Part shown: piece by piece, positions 1 to 12,714 of the stretch
Position numbering within the stretch: position 1 is the stretch's first letter
Layout: each line of letters starts with the position of its first letter
NCBI GenBank assembly: GCA_914767715.1
Contig: OU612066.1
Location: 11,475,001 to 11,539,000, forward strand
Length of the DNA stretch: 64,000 nt
Source: Membranipora membranacea
Taxonomy: Eukaryota; Bryozoa; Gymnolaemata; Cheilostomatida; Membraniporidae
Reading direction: 5' to 3'
The notes under the pieces: model-generated
Database searches by the model: none
What the model saw: the letters and a program-made list of their open reading frames with translations, nothing else
What the model was told of the DNA's origin: nothing
Made by a program: the position numbers and the translations under genes

Positions 1-72
1 CCAGTTATTGGGTTTGAGGAGACTATCTGCTAGTAGAATTTCTTCTCCACAACAATTCCAAAACAGTCTTAC

Positions 73-1896
73 CCATGTTTGATTGTGAAGAAAGTGTTAT
101 TCTGTATTCTGTTAGAGTTGTTGTAATTCTGAGTAGTCGTAAACAATCCAAACACAGGTTGTGTGTTGGATGTCTCACCAGTTTTCCTACTACTTATATA
201 TGCGCACAAGTTTCTATGTACTCTTCTTTCCCACAATGACATAGCCATGGTGCTGTTTTGTCGAGCTTTGTACCATCCCAAAATTTTCTGGAAAATACAG
301 ACAACAGAAAGTATTAATCATCAAAGCAGACATAAGACAAACTTGATATTACCGAATGACATGAGAGGGTGAAGCTATTAACGCAAGGTCACACAAAGTG
401 TCGGTTGGGATACTCGCATAATGGATGTGAACTCATACAAGCCCATGGCATTCAATAAGCATCCAGCTTGTAAAGATAAATAACTGAACTTAAAAAAAGT
501 CAAGTTACCATCATGATTAAAATATCTTGTGTCACATAGATACAGCTTCTTGGTAAATAAGGTGGAAAAATTTAGCCCTGTCTAACTGGGTCATAATAAT
601 TTTGTTATTGATTACCTGTTGATTGCCTGTTGTATCACGTTGATAGTATACTCACCATGTGTGGAATGTCACGTAAAAGTTCGGTGAGCTTTTCCTCTAA
701 GATATTGCCTTTCTTGTCATAAAAATACCTCAGTGTCGGACAAACCACAGTCTTTTCTATGTCTGAAAGATAGATGATTAATGTGTTTTTAGTGGAAATC
801 ATCATCAATTGCTCTGTAGCAGATGAATGATATGTCATGAGATTTACATTGAATCATCTTTATTGAAGGCCTGGTCAATCATCATCTATGTCAAACTGCT
901 TAATATCAATAAATCTGTTATTTTTGATCATGATCTGTCTAGGTGAGGACGCATTCAGCGTTAACTCATAATTTTCATAGGCTGAGGTTAGTACTGCAGG
1001 TCGAGGACCCTTCCTACTTGAGATTAGGCAAATATACAAACTTACTTTGAATAATACATTTTGTCTGATTCTCAATCTGTGTATCGCTAATAACATTCTC
1101 TGTCTGAACTATAATATCACCGATCAGCAGTCCTTCCTGAATAAAATGAAATACAACAAGGCCCTCATGAAAACAACTAACTCATATCACCGACATTTCA
1201 ATCTTACTAGTCATAAAGCATGCCCTGACAAAGCCGGTGAAGAACGTGAACAGGATGATCACTGGTGACTTGTACACAAAGAAGTACCTCAATAATTTCA
1301 TTGGTAGAACCTGAGTTATACGCTGCTTGTTCAGCCATAACGCTGAATGGTGAATGCTTAGGCCTACTTACTATCTGTCACACCCGAATCTTCGACAACC
1401 AAAAAACCTTGGATTGATTGTAAATTACAGGATAAAGATAAAAATAATACATGAAGAGTCAATCATGTAACAAAGGATCAAGGAGTTAGATCTGATTATT
1501 TATAGCTTAGATAGATTTTTTGGGATTCATCATTGATTGATCAACTCTCCTCATCTCTAAATATACTGCAGAGATGTCTAAATACTGCTGAGGATTTTGG
1601 TGGCAATGTGTGTAGGGTGAATGATAAATATCATAAGTGTATGTATAAAAATGAAATGAGAAGATTAGCAAAGAGTAAAAAGACAGATCTGACTCTGAGA
1701 TCAGACAGATGAGGAAATTGGAACATGTTTGATTCATGCTAGATTGGAGCAAGATGGTCAATTTTCTTCCCATTCAACATCAGCCCCATGAGCATCGACC
1801 TTGCATAGATGAAAAGCTACTGACCTGATCAGAGGTAGAGTGAAGCTGGTCAAAAACAATGGAAGAGAAGACACTTCCAGAAATTCTCACAGCCAT
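73..1896 (-). CDS. ABRAXAS: ABRAXAS-family scaffold (FAM175), 5' part; gene runs off left edge
   Basis: Visible coding exons, in order on the minus strand, are 1896-1825, 1136-1046, 762-656 and 287-73, giving 161 codons plus two bases. All junctions are GT/AG and phases match (0, 1, 0, then 2 at the open end). The product is the MPN-like domain of ABRAXAS, the scaffold that positions the K63-specific deubiquitinase BRCC36 in the BRCA1-A or BRISC complexes. The N-terminus MAVRISGSVFSS matches the family start (an SGxVxxxLxF pattern), followed by EGLLIGD, then CPTLRYFYDKKGNI, then the hallmark LGWYKARQNS and the WERRVHRNL stretch. The start is the first ATG in frame with this exon. The coiled coil and C-terminus lie left of the window. 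Whether it is orthologous to ABRAXAS1 or ABRAXAS2 cannot be decided here. The family assignment comes from remembered sequence patterns, so it is strong but unsearched. Confidence 0.88.
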
Positions 1897-2686
1897 CCTT
1901 ATCCAAAATTTGACCTCAAGATTACCTTGACAAATTGTATTTGTACGGAGTGCTCGTATTCATCGAAACTGGTGATGGTAGAGCACAACTCTTAGTAGCA
2001 AGTTATAATGTTCAGGCAAAGACAACTCCTATCTGCTTGTAATTTTAGCAGTGAACTTCTCTCATCGGTTGAAGCGACACTGTCAATAGCTCAAAGTTGG
2101 TAGCATGAAACTAGCTGGCTGACTCTGTTGAACTAACACAAAGATAATCATCAGAGCCTAATAATGGCAATAATAAGTTAGCTCAAACCAGTAGTAAGGG
2201 AACGGAATCCAATGCTTTGATCCGTCCACGTCCATTTATTACTGCTACAATGTGACACGAGTAACCTTTCCTGATTGTGCACAATCCTAATAATCAATTG
2301 CCCACATTTATCAGAAATGTAATTTTGCGTAGCGTCTGATTTTAATCCTTTATTCACAGAAGCACTGTTACATTTCTCAAAACACCTGAACATAATCCTT
2401 CTGTTTTAGAAAATACCTAATCAGAAATTTCAAATATAATCACTATTATTGAAACCAAGGAGTTACAGGGGCAACTCCTTGTTGAAACCATAGAGAATCA
2501 TTAAACTAGTAAATAAGATGGTGATTTTAATGTCTTGGAATTGCAATATCCTAATTTTATCTGTTATTTCCTGTTACTAGATACACAAACACTAGTTATT
2601 CCATCCTCATCAGAATTTCGGTGAGAATTATATACTGATACACAGGGGTTAATAGAAGTGTACGCTCCTGATGATACATATGAGGA
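1897..2686. other. Intergenic: UTP3 3' flank and ABRAXAS 5' flank
   Basis: About 790 bases lie between the UTP3 stop codon and the ABRAXAS start codon, with both genes on the minus strand. I see no exon with good splice sites or conserved protein here. A minus-strand AATAAA (plus TTTATT at 2349-2354) could serve as the UTP3 polyadenylation signal, about 330 bases beyond the stop. Confidence 0.5.
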
Positions 2687-5600
2687 CTATGAGAGTTGTA
2701 CACTCCTGATTCTGCCAGCTCTAATACCAGACGATTCACCAGAGTATCTGCTAGTCTCACGCAGCGCCTGAGGTACCATAGACTTGTGAATCTTCTTCTT
2801 ACGTTGGTATTTCAGCTTATTCTTCACACGAGGATTTTTCAGGTGTTTTGGTCTCACAGCAGTCAACCCTGTAGCACGAGAAAGAGTAATACCATGGTAA
2901 GTGGAGGATATACAAACAGAGAATGAAAATTTTGTGGACTGTGGTGTTTCTGCGATCGCTTTGCTGACATCAGAGCTTTATTGTTAACATGGACATAGTT
3001 AAAATCATGTTTTAAATAAACTAGCTGCTGTATAACTTGCGTGTATTTACCTTTGTTTTTCTGCATCTCGCTTGTGATGGCTCGCTTATCATCTGTTGTG
3101 TCTTCTGCCTGCTCGACAACCGCTGCCCCATTTTCATCCACATCCATTCCTTCATCATCTATATAAAATTGACAACATTACAAATGTCCTTGCTGATGCT
3201 GCACAGCTGCTGTTAAAGTTGATCAGTCGGCCATCTTTGAGTATCCTTTGTTTTCATTAAACAGAAGTCAACCTCACATAATTATCACTGAAGTAACATT
3301 ATATTCTGATTGCATGTTGTGTAAACAAGCTCAGAATTGATTTGATACATCAGCAAACAAACTATGGGTACATTTCACACCACAGTAAGTCACTGGATTG
3401 ACTAAGTATGTTGGTTGACCAGTCGTCCTAAAAAATTACTCAGTCACATTATATAGACTTTAAACTCCATCCAAAGAGTGATAATTATAACTCATTGCTC
3501 ATACAGAGGAATACCCACAACGCAAATAGTTACCTTGCCCCGTCTATCATAAAACATAAACCCACTACTCACCTTCTCCTATATCCTCCTCATCACCAGC
3601 TCGTCGTCTCTTCCTCATCATGTTATAAAACTCAAGCGCTTCCTTCTCTCCAGCTGTAGTGAGATCAGCATCAGCTGTCTCAGTCTCCTCAGGTGCTGCC
3701 GCTGACGACCCAATGTCATTCTCTGCCTCACTGTCAGTATCATCCAACAAGGACTGCATACTCTTCTACGATAACAGTAAGTGAATCAATTACATAAACT
3801 TATCTACAGTGTAACTCAACTGGACAAGGATGATTTGATTAAAAATCGATTAAATTCAGGGGGTTTCAACATATGCCACACATAGAGTTATCCCCCTAGA
3901 GCTATGACTCATTGACTAATAGCATTGCGTTTCCTGTGGAGGCGTGTGTATGGTGTCAGCCATATTGGATTTGGGGAGCAACACATAAACATTCCATTGT
4001 GCTCTATAGTTGTGATACCAAATTTATGGATTTCTCTGGGGTCTTCTTTTCTGGTCTCAACATTTGATGAGCCCAGGCATAGATTGAAGAACCCAGGTAA
4101 ATAACAAAGATCTTCTAGCTGTATTTGTATGATTTGGAACTGATGTTGAGTAAAATATATAGATGTTTCAGTGAAGCATGGTCTTGGGTTGAAAAAGAAA
4201 TGTAACTGGAAAACAAGGTAGGTGCATAAATCTTGCATATTCTAAGAATCTGAGTTATTTCCTATCACAACACATACACTAAAACATTCTCATTCTGACT
4301 TTAATTGGACTTGTGATTTGCAGAATCATTATTTGTTTGGATAGCAAGCATGAGTTCTTCATTTTCAATTTCATTCTTCATTCAATGTTGTTGTTTTCCA
4401 GCATTCCTATCCCCCCCTGATCCCATCTGTTTGCCTTTCTATCTTTCTACAGCTAGCCCTGCATAATTGCAGGTCTGAGTGTAGAAAGACAAATAGAATG
4501 GTCAGATGACATCATTGTCAGACTGGAGGGTCTTTCAATTAGAAAGAGTGATCCTTTACTAAAGCAAGTTATCACTATCACATACATCACTATCACATCG
4601 CTCAAAATTATCACTCACTTGGTGTTTCAATTAGAAAAAATCATTCCCAAATCGCTCACTCTGAATGTATATAGTTCCATCAAGTGACTGAGCGATCTGA
4701 AAGCGATACCCCTAGCACGTATCGCTCACTCAGTGAGTGAGCGATAAGATTGCGATTTTGGCTGTTTCTAATTGAAAGACCCCCCAGCTAGTCAAATATA
4801 TAATATAATTGGCATATTTGTGTGTATTCATTTATTTCTTTCTGCAGCTAAGACAGTTTTGGATTACCCACATCCACTGTGCAGTGAACTGATTCAACTC
4901 TTCAATTCATTCATCTAAAAGATTCCACTGGTGAGTTTTTTTATATTATAATTTACAATGAATTATTTATGTACTATTACTCGAAACACTTATCATGGGC
5001 ACTGGGCAAATTTTACACCAACTTTTGCTGCCATAAACCTTAGATCTTATTACCTTTTTCTGGGCTTCAGTCTTAGTGCCACACTCGGCTTTTTTCTCGT
5101 TAGAAGCACAAGGCCATGGGCTCCTCACATGCAAAATAGCCAAGTAGCGTCGCACTAACCCAGATGCCCTAAAAACAAGTACTAAGATATAGCTAAGATC
5201 CATGGCAGCAAAATTTGGTGTAAAATTGAGTTTTGCAGGCACCTGTGGGTTTGATTCCCGTCCAGTGGTTTAGTGCCCCTCAAACAACCACCACCAATCA
5301 ACAAAAGAAGTTGTGTCTTTTGTTGGTTGCTGGTGGTGGGGGGGGGGGGGGGCTGTTTGGTGGGCGCTCGACCACTGTTGGGGGACCAAACCTTCAATGG
5401 TACCAATGACTGTTATTTTGTACTCTTTGCATTTGTCAGAGCAGAGCTTTAGAATTCAAGGGCACCAAAAACGTAACAGTATCATTCAGGCCTATCAATA
5501 GACTCACGGATGTATTACCACTAGCGTTTTTGTGTAGTTATTGAATCAGACTTGAATACATAATCAAATAATAATCGTTGTTACGATGCATTGTTATTTA

Positions 5601-8600
5601 GATTTCCACTGAAAGACCCTGAGCTAACCAAAATATTGGTGGTTGCGACGAAGAGAGAGGGCTTCAATGCTGAGAAGTCGACAAAATTGTGCTCCGACCA
5701 TAGTGATTACGCCGTAGTGCCGAGACAGTCATATCTAAAACTGATGCCATTCCTTCAGTGGTCACTTTTCCAGCACATCTTATGTGCCAAAGCTTTGGTT
5801 GAGAAACGAGGTCACTGTGATTAGATCATGACTATCAAAGTCACATCAGTAACAAATCCACACAGTAACTGAACATAAAGGATAGAGGTGGCCTTGTGGC
5901 TGCCCCACAGTCTGTGAATAATACTATAAAGCGGTGTGAGTCCATCATAGAACTATATGTCGATCAGAAATTTCTACGTAAAGAAAATCACATAAATCTG
6001 TTTGTAGCTTTGTTATTCCGCAGTGTAATTGTAGAAAATCCTCTGTCATTATTTCCCTCCCAAAGCTCACAGCTATGAGTAAATTTTACTCCTAGCTGTG
6101 AGAGGATAGTTTATATCACAGCAAACAGTTGATCAGGGAAATAGCCAGAAAATATTTTGATATTCGTGTAGAACACTATGTAAAGCATAACGACAAAACA
6201 GTTATTCATGGGAGTAAGGGAAAGGATCAATCAAAGTTGAGTGGTCTTGGTATATTTAAACATCTATAGTCTTGCATAATGCACTCTGCTTGTAATCTGA
6301 TATGATCTAATCCAATTTGTTTTATGTTTATGATCTATTTCATTATTGTCTATGAATTAAAATATTATATCTGTGTATCAGTCTGTGCTTGATAGGAGCA
6401 ATGGAATACATTTATGGAAGTAGCATCTATCTATCTTCTTTCTAGCATCAATGCTAAATCTTAAAAAGCTAACTCCTCACCATAGAATTATATTTTGTTC
6501 AACAGTCTATAGTGATTTGTTTATATGTTGCTACACAAATCCAATATGGCCGCCGGATACACATGCCTCCACAGGAAGTAAACATTGAGTCATAGCTCTA
6601 GGGGGATAACTCTATGATGCCACATCCCTCAGCATGGGCAGCAATATATTATCAGAGGGGGGGGGGGGGGGTGGGGGTTTGTGCTGCGATTGCTGCTGTG
6701 GGTTCCAAACCCACAACCTTCAACGAGGCTCTGACCAACTGAGCCATCTCCTACTCCTTTATACGCCTGCATCGTCTTGGATCAAAAGTCAGTCGCTGAT
6801 TTCGACATCTTTTTCCACCCCGAACAACATCTGAATGAGATACAAATAACAAGTACCTGATGCAAGGTATTACCTTTGGTTCATCTGCCTTTGACTTTTT
6901 CTTGATCTTTTTCTTCTCTTCACTAATTTGAACTTTCTTTACTGGCTTTTCAGCCAAGTCTGTCATCTTAGCTGATTTCACTGACTTTTTCTTCATCTTT
7001 TTCACAGGCTGTGATTCGGGTTTAGACGTCATATCCATTTCCTGTCCTTCAGCGAGCTGTTAAGAGTAAAGAGTGTGGCTTGTAATAGATATATTAACAA
7101 TTTAACAACAACCATTTTTAAAGGAGGACTCTGTCAGTATTTGAAATAAGTGATGGTTCTGTATAATGAGTATGTAATGAATGGGCAGTGGCTCAAATGA
7201 GACAGGAGTGATCTGGGCTAATAGTTTAGGATATGGACTTCCGGCTTTGGAGGACTAGGTTAAGTCGCAGACACAATCAGTCATACGGAATCGGTACAGG
7301 CCTGTAAATCATCCTATCCAGGTTCTTGTGGAGGGAGCCGATAAATCTAGGATATACTGTAAAGACATCCCCTCCTGCCCCTTCTGACAGACATAGGCCG
7401 CATAAGTACATTAGGTGCAAGAACAGAACTTGAGAGGGGACAACTCTCCACATGTTGTGCTCTCTCAAAACATGACTTGAAACAAACGGGTCTGGCCACG
7501 TAGGAAATTGAAGATCTAAACTCATATACCAGATCCATCACATTTTCTTTATCTGTATAATAAAATCCAATGGCAAAACTGAAACTTTCACGACACGATA
7601 CCTTTTTCAGTACAAAGTCTATCTCCGGTTTGAATCTCTCCTCAGCACTGCTGATCTCTTTGAGTAGCTGTTTGAACTGCACCATCCTCTTCACCACAGG
7701 ATGTCCCTCCACTGGCGTCTTCTCAGCTCTCAGCAGCAGATAGAACTGAGCACAGGTACAGTAATCCAACACAAGCCTCGCCTTCCTCTTAATAAGCTCT
7801 ATACCTGAGCTCTCAGGGATAAGCTTACGTTTGTATAAGTCTAACAGAGGTCCTATCCTCTCCTTGTACTCCAGCAGCTGCTGCTTATAGTCATTCACTA
7901 TGTTGAGGAATTCTGGGTATTCTTTCTTGAGAAGCTTTAGTTTTTCTTTCTCTGACATTTTGGACACATCTGCAGTGACGGACTCAGTCAGGGCGGGTAG
8001 TTTGTCTTCCTTAGACGGCTCTGTGGCCTCAGATGGGTCAGCAGCAGTGAACATATCCAGACCAAAGTCTCCGTCATCCACTTGTGACAGCAGCTTCTGC
8101 TGCAACATTCGGGCTTCTTTCTCTTCCTGTCGAGCATCTGCAAAATTTGGAATATAACATGGACTAAATGTACCAAATGGATTATTTTAAATGACCTAGA
8201 GGAAGTTGAAGTGCCATCCAAACTTTCTCCATAGCAAAATCAAAAAAATTATAAAAGAGGAGTAGTTTTTATTGATCAAAATTGAAAAATTAAACCAAAA
8301 TTTGTGCCATCATAAATAAAGATGCTGAAATATAGCAACAGTGATCAATAATTTTTTTCATTCCATTCAATAATTATGCCATAGCTTTGACAGGTTTATG
8401 ATCTTATTCGCTGAGCCTTGCTAATTCACCATTGGCAAAACTAACATTGACGGTAACAATTGAGCTCTATAAGAGGTAGGTCGTGTGATGTGTATTTGTA
8501 GGTGTGTAAACTGAGCTACATTGTTCAGTAGTTGATAGCAAATGACACAATATGGAACATTTCATTACATAGCTCAAAATTGTGGAATTTTAGAATGAAA

Positions 8601-9824
8601 TATTTCATTATGCACTGAATTTCTGAAAACCCTGATATATGGTCACCTGGAAAAGTGGTGAATAAAGGTAGCTACAATTAACGTCATTTTAACTCCAAAT
8701 ATCGATTTCCCTGATCAAAAGACGTGTTTGTACACTGACCTGCCTCCTCATCATCATCAGATAATCCCAGGTCTACTTTACTTCTGATATCTGCTCCGTA
8801 GAAGTCGTCCTTCTTCTTACCCCAGGCCTTAGTACCGTCATCCTCTGATTCACTATCCTCATCATCACTACTCTCATTCTGTTAGTATAGGATATTACAT
8901 TCATTATCAACTCATGATGCTCGACAATGTTATTTTTGCAGTGTGAAACTTTATGTGCAACTAGATAAATGAGAGTTCCAAGTTAGTCAGTACATTCAAA
9001 AGCTAAGGAGAAAATCCCATCAGCAATGGCCTTAGGCTATTAGATCAGCCTAGACTAATCAACTGACAGCAAAGCCAATTCTTTCCCATTTCTTCCCGTC
9101 GCCATGTCATGCATGTACCGATATACCAAGAATTTGATACTCAAACATGAAGTCAATCAATACATTCAGAAAGGTGAGACAAATTGAGGCCACAATTACA
9201 ATCAGCTGTTACCCTCACCTTCTGTTTGCGTCTCACGCTGGCCTCAATCTTCTTCAGCCTCTTCTCCATCTCCTCCACATCATCCTCATCAGTATCTGAG
9301 AAATCATAGACAGCCTCCTTCCTTGGAGCTTTGGCTTCAGGGAGTCCTCTGTCATCGTCAGAACTCTCCACTGTAATATATATACATATATAACATACAG
9401 CATATATTATAACATTATGATCGGCTTATGATCAGAACTCTCCACTGTAACATCAATATATTCATGATCAGCTTTGGACAAGTGAGTGACTGTCTTATCA
9501 CTAATCATTGCGAAGGATCAGATCTAATTTAGAGAAGCACAGTAACAGCAGCCATAAATCAAGCGATATGTTAGGTATAAAATATACATATAAATATTAT
9601 ATGTTTGTGGGTAGGCCCTACATGTATCTGTAGTGTGACTAAACAGTAATATATCTGGATATCTTACATTGTTCATTATAGATGTCTATGTCATCTTTGT
9701 GATAATTTTCTGCTCTCTCGTCCGGTATATCCTCGTCTGAGTTGTAGATAGGTGCGGCTTTGCGAACTTCCGCCTTCCTGATCTTAGTACTTTTTTTCCC
9801 TCCGATAGATTTATGTTTTCCCAT
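2687..9824 (-). CDS. UTP3: UTP3/SAS10, small-subunit processome protein (complete, 8 exons, 549 aa)
   Basis: Exons: 9824-9668, 9370-9219, 8878-8740, 8137-7602, 7056-6874, 3765-3573, 3158-3051 and 2868-2687; total 1650 nt, 549 residues plus stop. UTP3 is a nucleolar U3 snoRNP-associated factor needed for 18S rRNA maturation. Visible landmarks: a lysine-rich start MGKHKSIGGKK; acidic stretches in exons 2-3; the family motif WGKKKDDFYG in exon 3; a Sas10/Utp3/C1D domain in exon 4 (around EKLKLLKKEYPEFL to LLLRAEKTPVEGHPVVKR); a basic linker in exon 5; and the Sas10 C-terminal domain split over exons 7-8, with KRAIT, LKNPRVKNKLKY and RYSGESSGIRAG near the end. The human protein is of similar or slightly shorter length. 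The start ATG at 9824 opens the first conserved block. The intron between exons 5 and 6 is 3.1 kb because of a transposon insertion. Confidence 0.95.
4523..4787. repeat. MITE nested in the P-like element
   Basis: The ends form an inverted repeat CTGG(A/G)GGGTCTTTCAATTAGAAA, about 23 bp, at 4523-4545 and 4765-4787. A partial internal copy of the same motif lies at about 4622-4636, and the interior is rich in repeated CGCTCACT-type words. The total is about 265 bp with no coding potential. I could not define a convincing target duplication. Confidence 0.7.
5009..5227. repeat. Inverted-repeat element (MITE-like)
   Basis: About 40-bp diverged inverted repeats occupy 5009-5048 and 5188-5227. They share the word AATTTTACACCAA and the TTTTGCTGCCAT block. 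The interior has no convincing protein; the overlapping open frames on both strands follow from the palindromic structure. It is nested inside the P-like element. Confidence 0.65.
5239..5385. repeat. SINE-like fragment with hairpin and poly-G tract
   Basis: A B-box-like word (GGGTTTGATTCCCG) is followed by an inverted repeat: CAAACAACCACCACCAATCA pairs with the TTGGTTGCTGGTGGTG that follows it. A run of about 16 G residues sits near 5337-5352. It resembles the poly-G plus tRNA-like unit near 6655-6760 and may belong to the same SINE family. Confidence 0.45.
5591..5824 (+). pseudogene. THAP-domain fragment of a P-like transposase
   Basis: A 77-codon open frame preceded by a plausible acceptor (TTATTTAG at 5593-5600). 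It contains the THAP-like FPLKDPEL block and the CxxH half (CSDH) of a C2CH zinc finger. The first half of the finger, and the usual tryptophan between the halves, are not seen. The residues after CSDH lack the phenylalanine normal for this fold. It lies inside the element defined by 31-bp ends, which is the main reason to call it a P-type transposase relic rather than a host THAP gene. Confidence 0.6.
6645..6765 (-). repeat. tRNA-derived SINE-like repeat in UTP3 intron 5
   Basis: On the minus strand the unit reads GATGGCTCAGTTGGTCAGAGC (A box) and then GGTTTGGAACC (a B-box-like word), followed by a poly-G/C tract at 6658-6670 on the plus strand. It sits just outside the right end of the P-like element. 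The tRNA cloverleaf is not preserved. Confidence 0.6.
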
Positions 9825-11897
9825 GACTGTATATTACTAGAAGGAGGATAGGTTATTATATTGAAGCAATACTCTTCAAGTTGAGGGTTATTCAAATACA
9901 TGAAAGTGGGTTATAAGTGCGTATGGGTTGAGAACATAATTTTAGTCGATAGTCTCTGGTTGAGAATCATGGCCTTCTGGGGCTTGCACTAAATACGCTT
10001 TATTTGAGTCTAGTGAGTATAGTATCAACAACTTCATGGCTAATATTAATATTTTCATTGATTTTCCTACCACCAATGCGCTTGAGAGAAGTCTTCTCCA
10101 TCTTGCATAGGACTAAGTTTTATTATTGAGAATGAGAAAATATTCAGGTAGTAACCAGGGAGAATGGAAACCAACTAAGTTAGTAGAGCTTTAGGTTTAC
10201 ATGCAATTAATTGCCAATGTACAGTATCAACCATCCCGCCTGGACATTGGCAAAATAAAGGCATGTAAGTCCCAGGGACTTGGAGTAGAAAACTTAGACT
10301 ATCAATCAACTAGCTAGAGTCTGATGAATGAAGAGTAAAAACTGAAAATAGATTCAATTGATAGATTAGTTATTGCAGGAGGTTGAGTTTATTCGTATAT
10401 ATTATAAACACCACCTATTGGCAATTGTACCAGCAAAGCCTTATTTGGGCCTTGAAAACAGGGGCTTAGTCTTATCTCAAGTGACGTCAAAGGCCATTGA
10501 CTTGAGTTGACTGATATATATATATATATATATATATATGTAATAATAATAATAAAGGCTAAGATTAAGAAGATGGCTAGTATATCAGCCTACAAGTTAG
10601 TAGTCACTAGCACATTTGGCATTCATTTCAACACTTTGATTTGACTCCTGACAAACAGATGTCAGTGGTGGGGAGCCCACTGTGGTACTACGGAGGGGTC
10701 TACCACCATGAGAAGAGCAGATAGTTTTTTTTTAAAATTCTACTTCTCATAATCATGAGCATGCCTTTGATATTGTATGGACAGGCACATTATCCTGATG
10801 CTTTTTCACATTCTGCGCATGCTCAGCTCTGGGCATGAGCTGATCTCTGCAAAATTGAGCCTCGGAATTCCGAAGCCATCTGATTGGCTACCTGCTCTGG
10901 TGACATACTTCCCAAAGCGCGCGGATTTGTTATTAATAGTTATCCTCTCTTGTCATTATTAGCTAATTTTGATTGACAGTTTATGCAGGGGGTATCCCAT
11001 TTCTCCTTCCCAAAGATGCAATCAGAACCTAAACTAAACTCATTGTTCTTGCACATGCGCAAATTCAAATCACGCATGATGCATACTTAGCATTACGACA
11101 CCTGCTTTGTGGTAATGATAGCATAGTTTATCAGTGATCTACATGCCCAGTCAGATCACGAGAGTCAGTATGGCTTTTTCAGTATCTTTATAAATAGCTA
11201 CTTTTACCTGCATTTGTTCACTTTTAAGCTAAATAGGTTTTCTAGATATTTTCTAAATTGACATAAGACAACTCCTATCTAAATTGTAGGTAATTAGACA
11301 AGACAACTTCTAAATTTTATTCAGTTGAAAAGATCACATTAGGCCAAACTCCCTGGGCCTATCGCTTTGGAAATTTCAAACTGACAGTATTATCGAGGGA
11401 AAAATTCAGATTGATCATTGGAGAAACTTATCAATTCACTGACAAATACTCAAATACCTCATTCTACCTCAACAGCAGTATTGGATTACTAGCATCTGAT
11501 CAATGAACTAAACCTTAGGTTTAGTTCATTGATCTGATAATACTTCAGACCCATTGTTGATTCGCAATATAAACATGAATTGTAAATGAGATGAAGTTTC
11601 AGAAGTTTTCCAATGTTGCATTTGGTGATGATGTGTGGGGGGGAGCTCCTACATAGATCCTTAGCAACCAAATTGAACTTACGGTCCCAAACTTGAATGT
11701 ATCAACAAACTATATTCTCTAAACCCCCTCTCCCGCACCTTATTGACAATACAACATTATTCTTCATTATGAATAATATCATCAATTTTGAGTTGATAAT
11801 AAATGCATCATAAATGAGAGTCTTATGTATTAAAAACAGTACTGGACAAGAGATAACTGGTTTGTCCCTACGTAGCACTAGGAGGCTACAAAATCGG
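9825..11897. other. Intergenic, UTP3 upstream flank
   Basis: No exon-like open frame with plausible splice sites was found. The stretch contains a TA dinucleotide microsatellite at about 10513-10539, followed by an AAT run, and a compact perfect hairpin at 11498-11534. The UTP3 promoter is expected near 9830-10100 but I see no diagnostic element. Confidence 0.5.
11498..11534. repeat. Perfect 17-bp-arm hairpin
   Basis: GATCAATGAACTAAACC is followed by a 3-base loop and its exact reverse complement. It is not next to a gene end, so a terminator-like role is unlikely. It is probably a short palindromic element. Confidence 0.7.
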
Positions 11898-12673
11898 GTT
11901 CTGGAAATGAGTTTCATAGCGAAAACGCGGAAAATCGTTTTTCACCTTGAAATTGTTTATGATGCTGAAAAACCTACTGGAAAGACATTAAGACATCACC
12001 ATTATATCATATGAGTGTTTTTGGTAGAAATCAATCGGAAAAAAATTTTTTTTTGGTAAAAGCGGAAAATATTTTTTTCCTCAAAAATTGATCTCATCGC
12101 ATTGAAAATGAACTGTAACCCATTAAGATATCATCCCCATCTTTTAACGGCCTGAATTTCAGGTTTTTTCATTTTTCGGAAACACGAAAATCGTTTTTCA
12201 CCTTGAATTTGTTGATGATGCTAAAAAACTACTGGAAAGACATTTAGACATCACCACTGTATCATATGAGTGTTTTTGGTAGAAATCAATTAAAAATTTT
12301 CTTTTTTTTGAAAATGCGGAAAATATTTTTTCCTCAGAAATTGTTCTCAACGCAGCAGATATTATCTTTTGTGGACACTGGATCAAGTACACAATTTGCA
12401 TTCCAATAGCACTGCTGTATCATTATTTTATTTTCTTGAAATGCCGGTAACTTTTAAAATGTTGAACCTAAGTTGTAAATAATGGCAGGTATACTTAGAG
12501 AGACAGAGACAGCATTCACCTCGCAATTGTGATGGATCTGCTTGAGATAATTTTCTTTTGCTCACTCAGCCATCAATATAATCCAATAGAGCCAGAATGA
12601 TAATCAATACAAAGTGTCATCTCTGCGCTTCATCGATTACATTCTTGACCTTTCATCCAAAAATGGGGTATCC

Positions 12674-12714
12674 CATAGAGTTATTATAATATATAATAAT
12701 ATAATAACTCTATG
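12674..12714. repeat. 41-bp palindrome with P-like end sequence
   Basis: The palindrome begins CATAGAGTTAT and ends ATAACTCTATG, the same outer 11 bases as the P-like element at 3881-6616. The flanking octamers GGGTATCC and GGCATTCC match at only 5 of 8 positions. It may be a minimal solo-end derivative of the P family, but the AT-rich word is short enough for chance similarity. Confidence 0.45.

Larger units (their letters stand above)
3881..6616. mobile_element. P-like DNA transposon remnant with THAP fragment, in UTP3 intron 5
   Basis: The ends at 3881-3911 and 6586-6616 are perfect 31-bp inverted repeats starting CATAGAGTTATCCCCC. The element is flanked by a perfect 8-bp direct repeat ATGCCACA at 3873-3880 and 6617-6624. 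A diverged subterminal inverted block continues inward on both sides (CTTCCTGTGGAGGC-like at about 3950 and 6560). 31-bp ends and 8-bp target duplications are the known hallmarks of P elements. Inside, plus-strand codons at about 5600-5703 read as the second half of a THAP zinc finger (FPLKDPEL ... TKREGFNAEKSTKLCSDH), again typical of P-type transposases. No full transposase is visible and several smaller repeats are nested inside, so the copy looks dead. It is spliced out with the UTP3 intron. Confidence 0.85.

Noticed and set aside
875-1096. Minus-strand open frame ending TGA with AATAAA just beyond, looking like a terminal exon
   Set aside because: It overlaps, in another frame, ABRAXAS exon 2 (1136-1046), whose phase and protein match the family; the rest lies in an intron.
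7277-7525. Minus-strand frame next to UTP3 exon 4
   Set aside because: It lies in the UTP3 intron between 7601 and 7057, has no acceptor/donor pair, and the flanking exons join in phase 0 without it.
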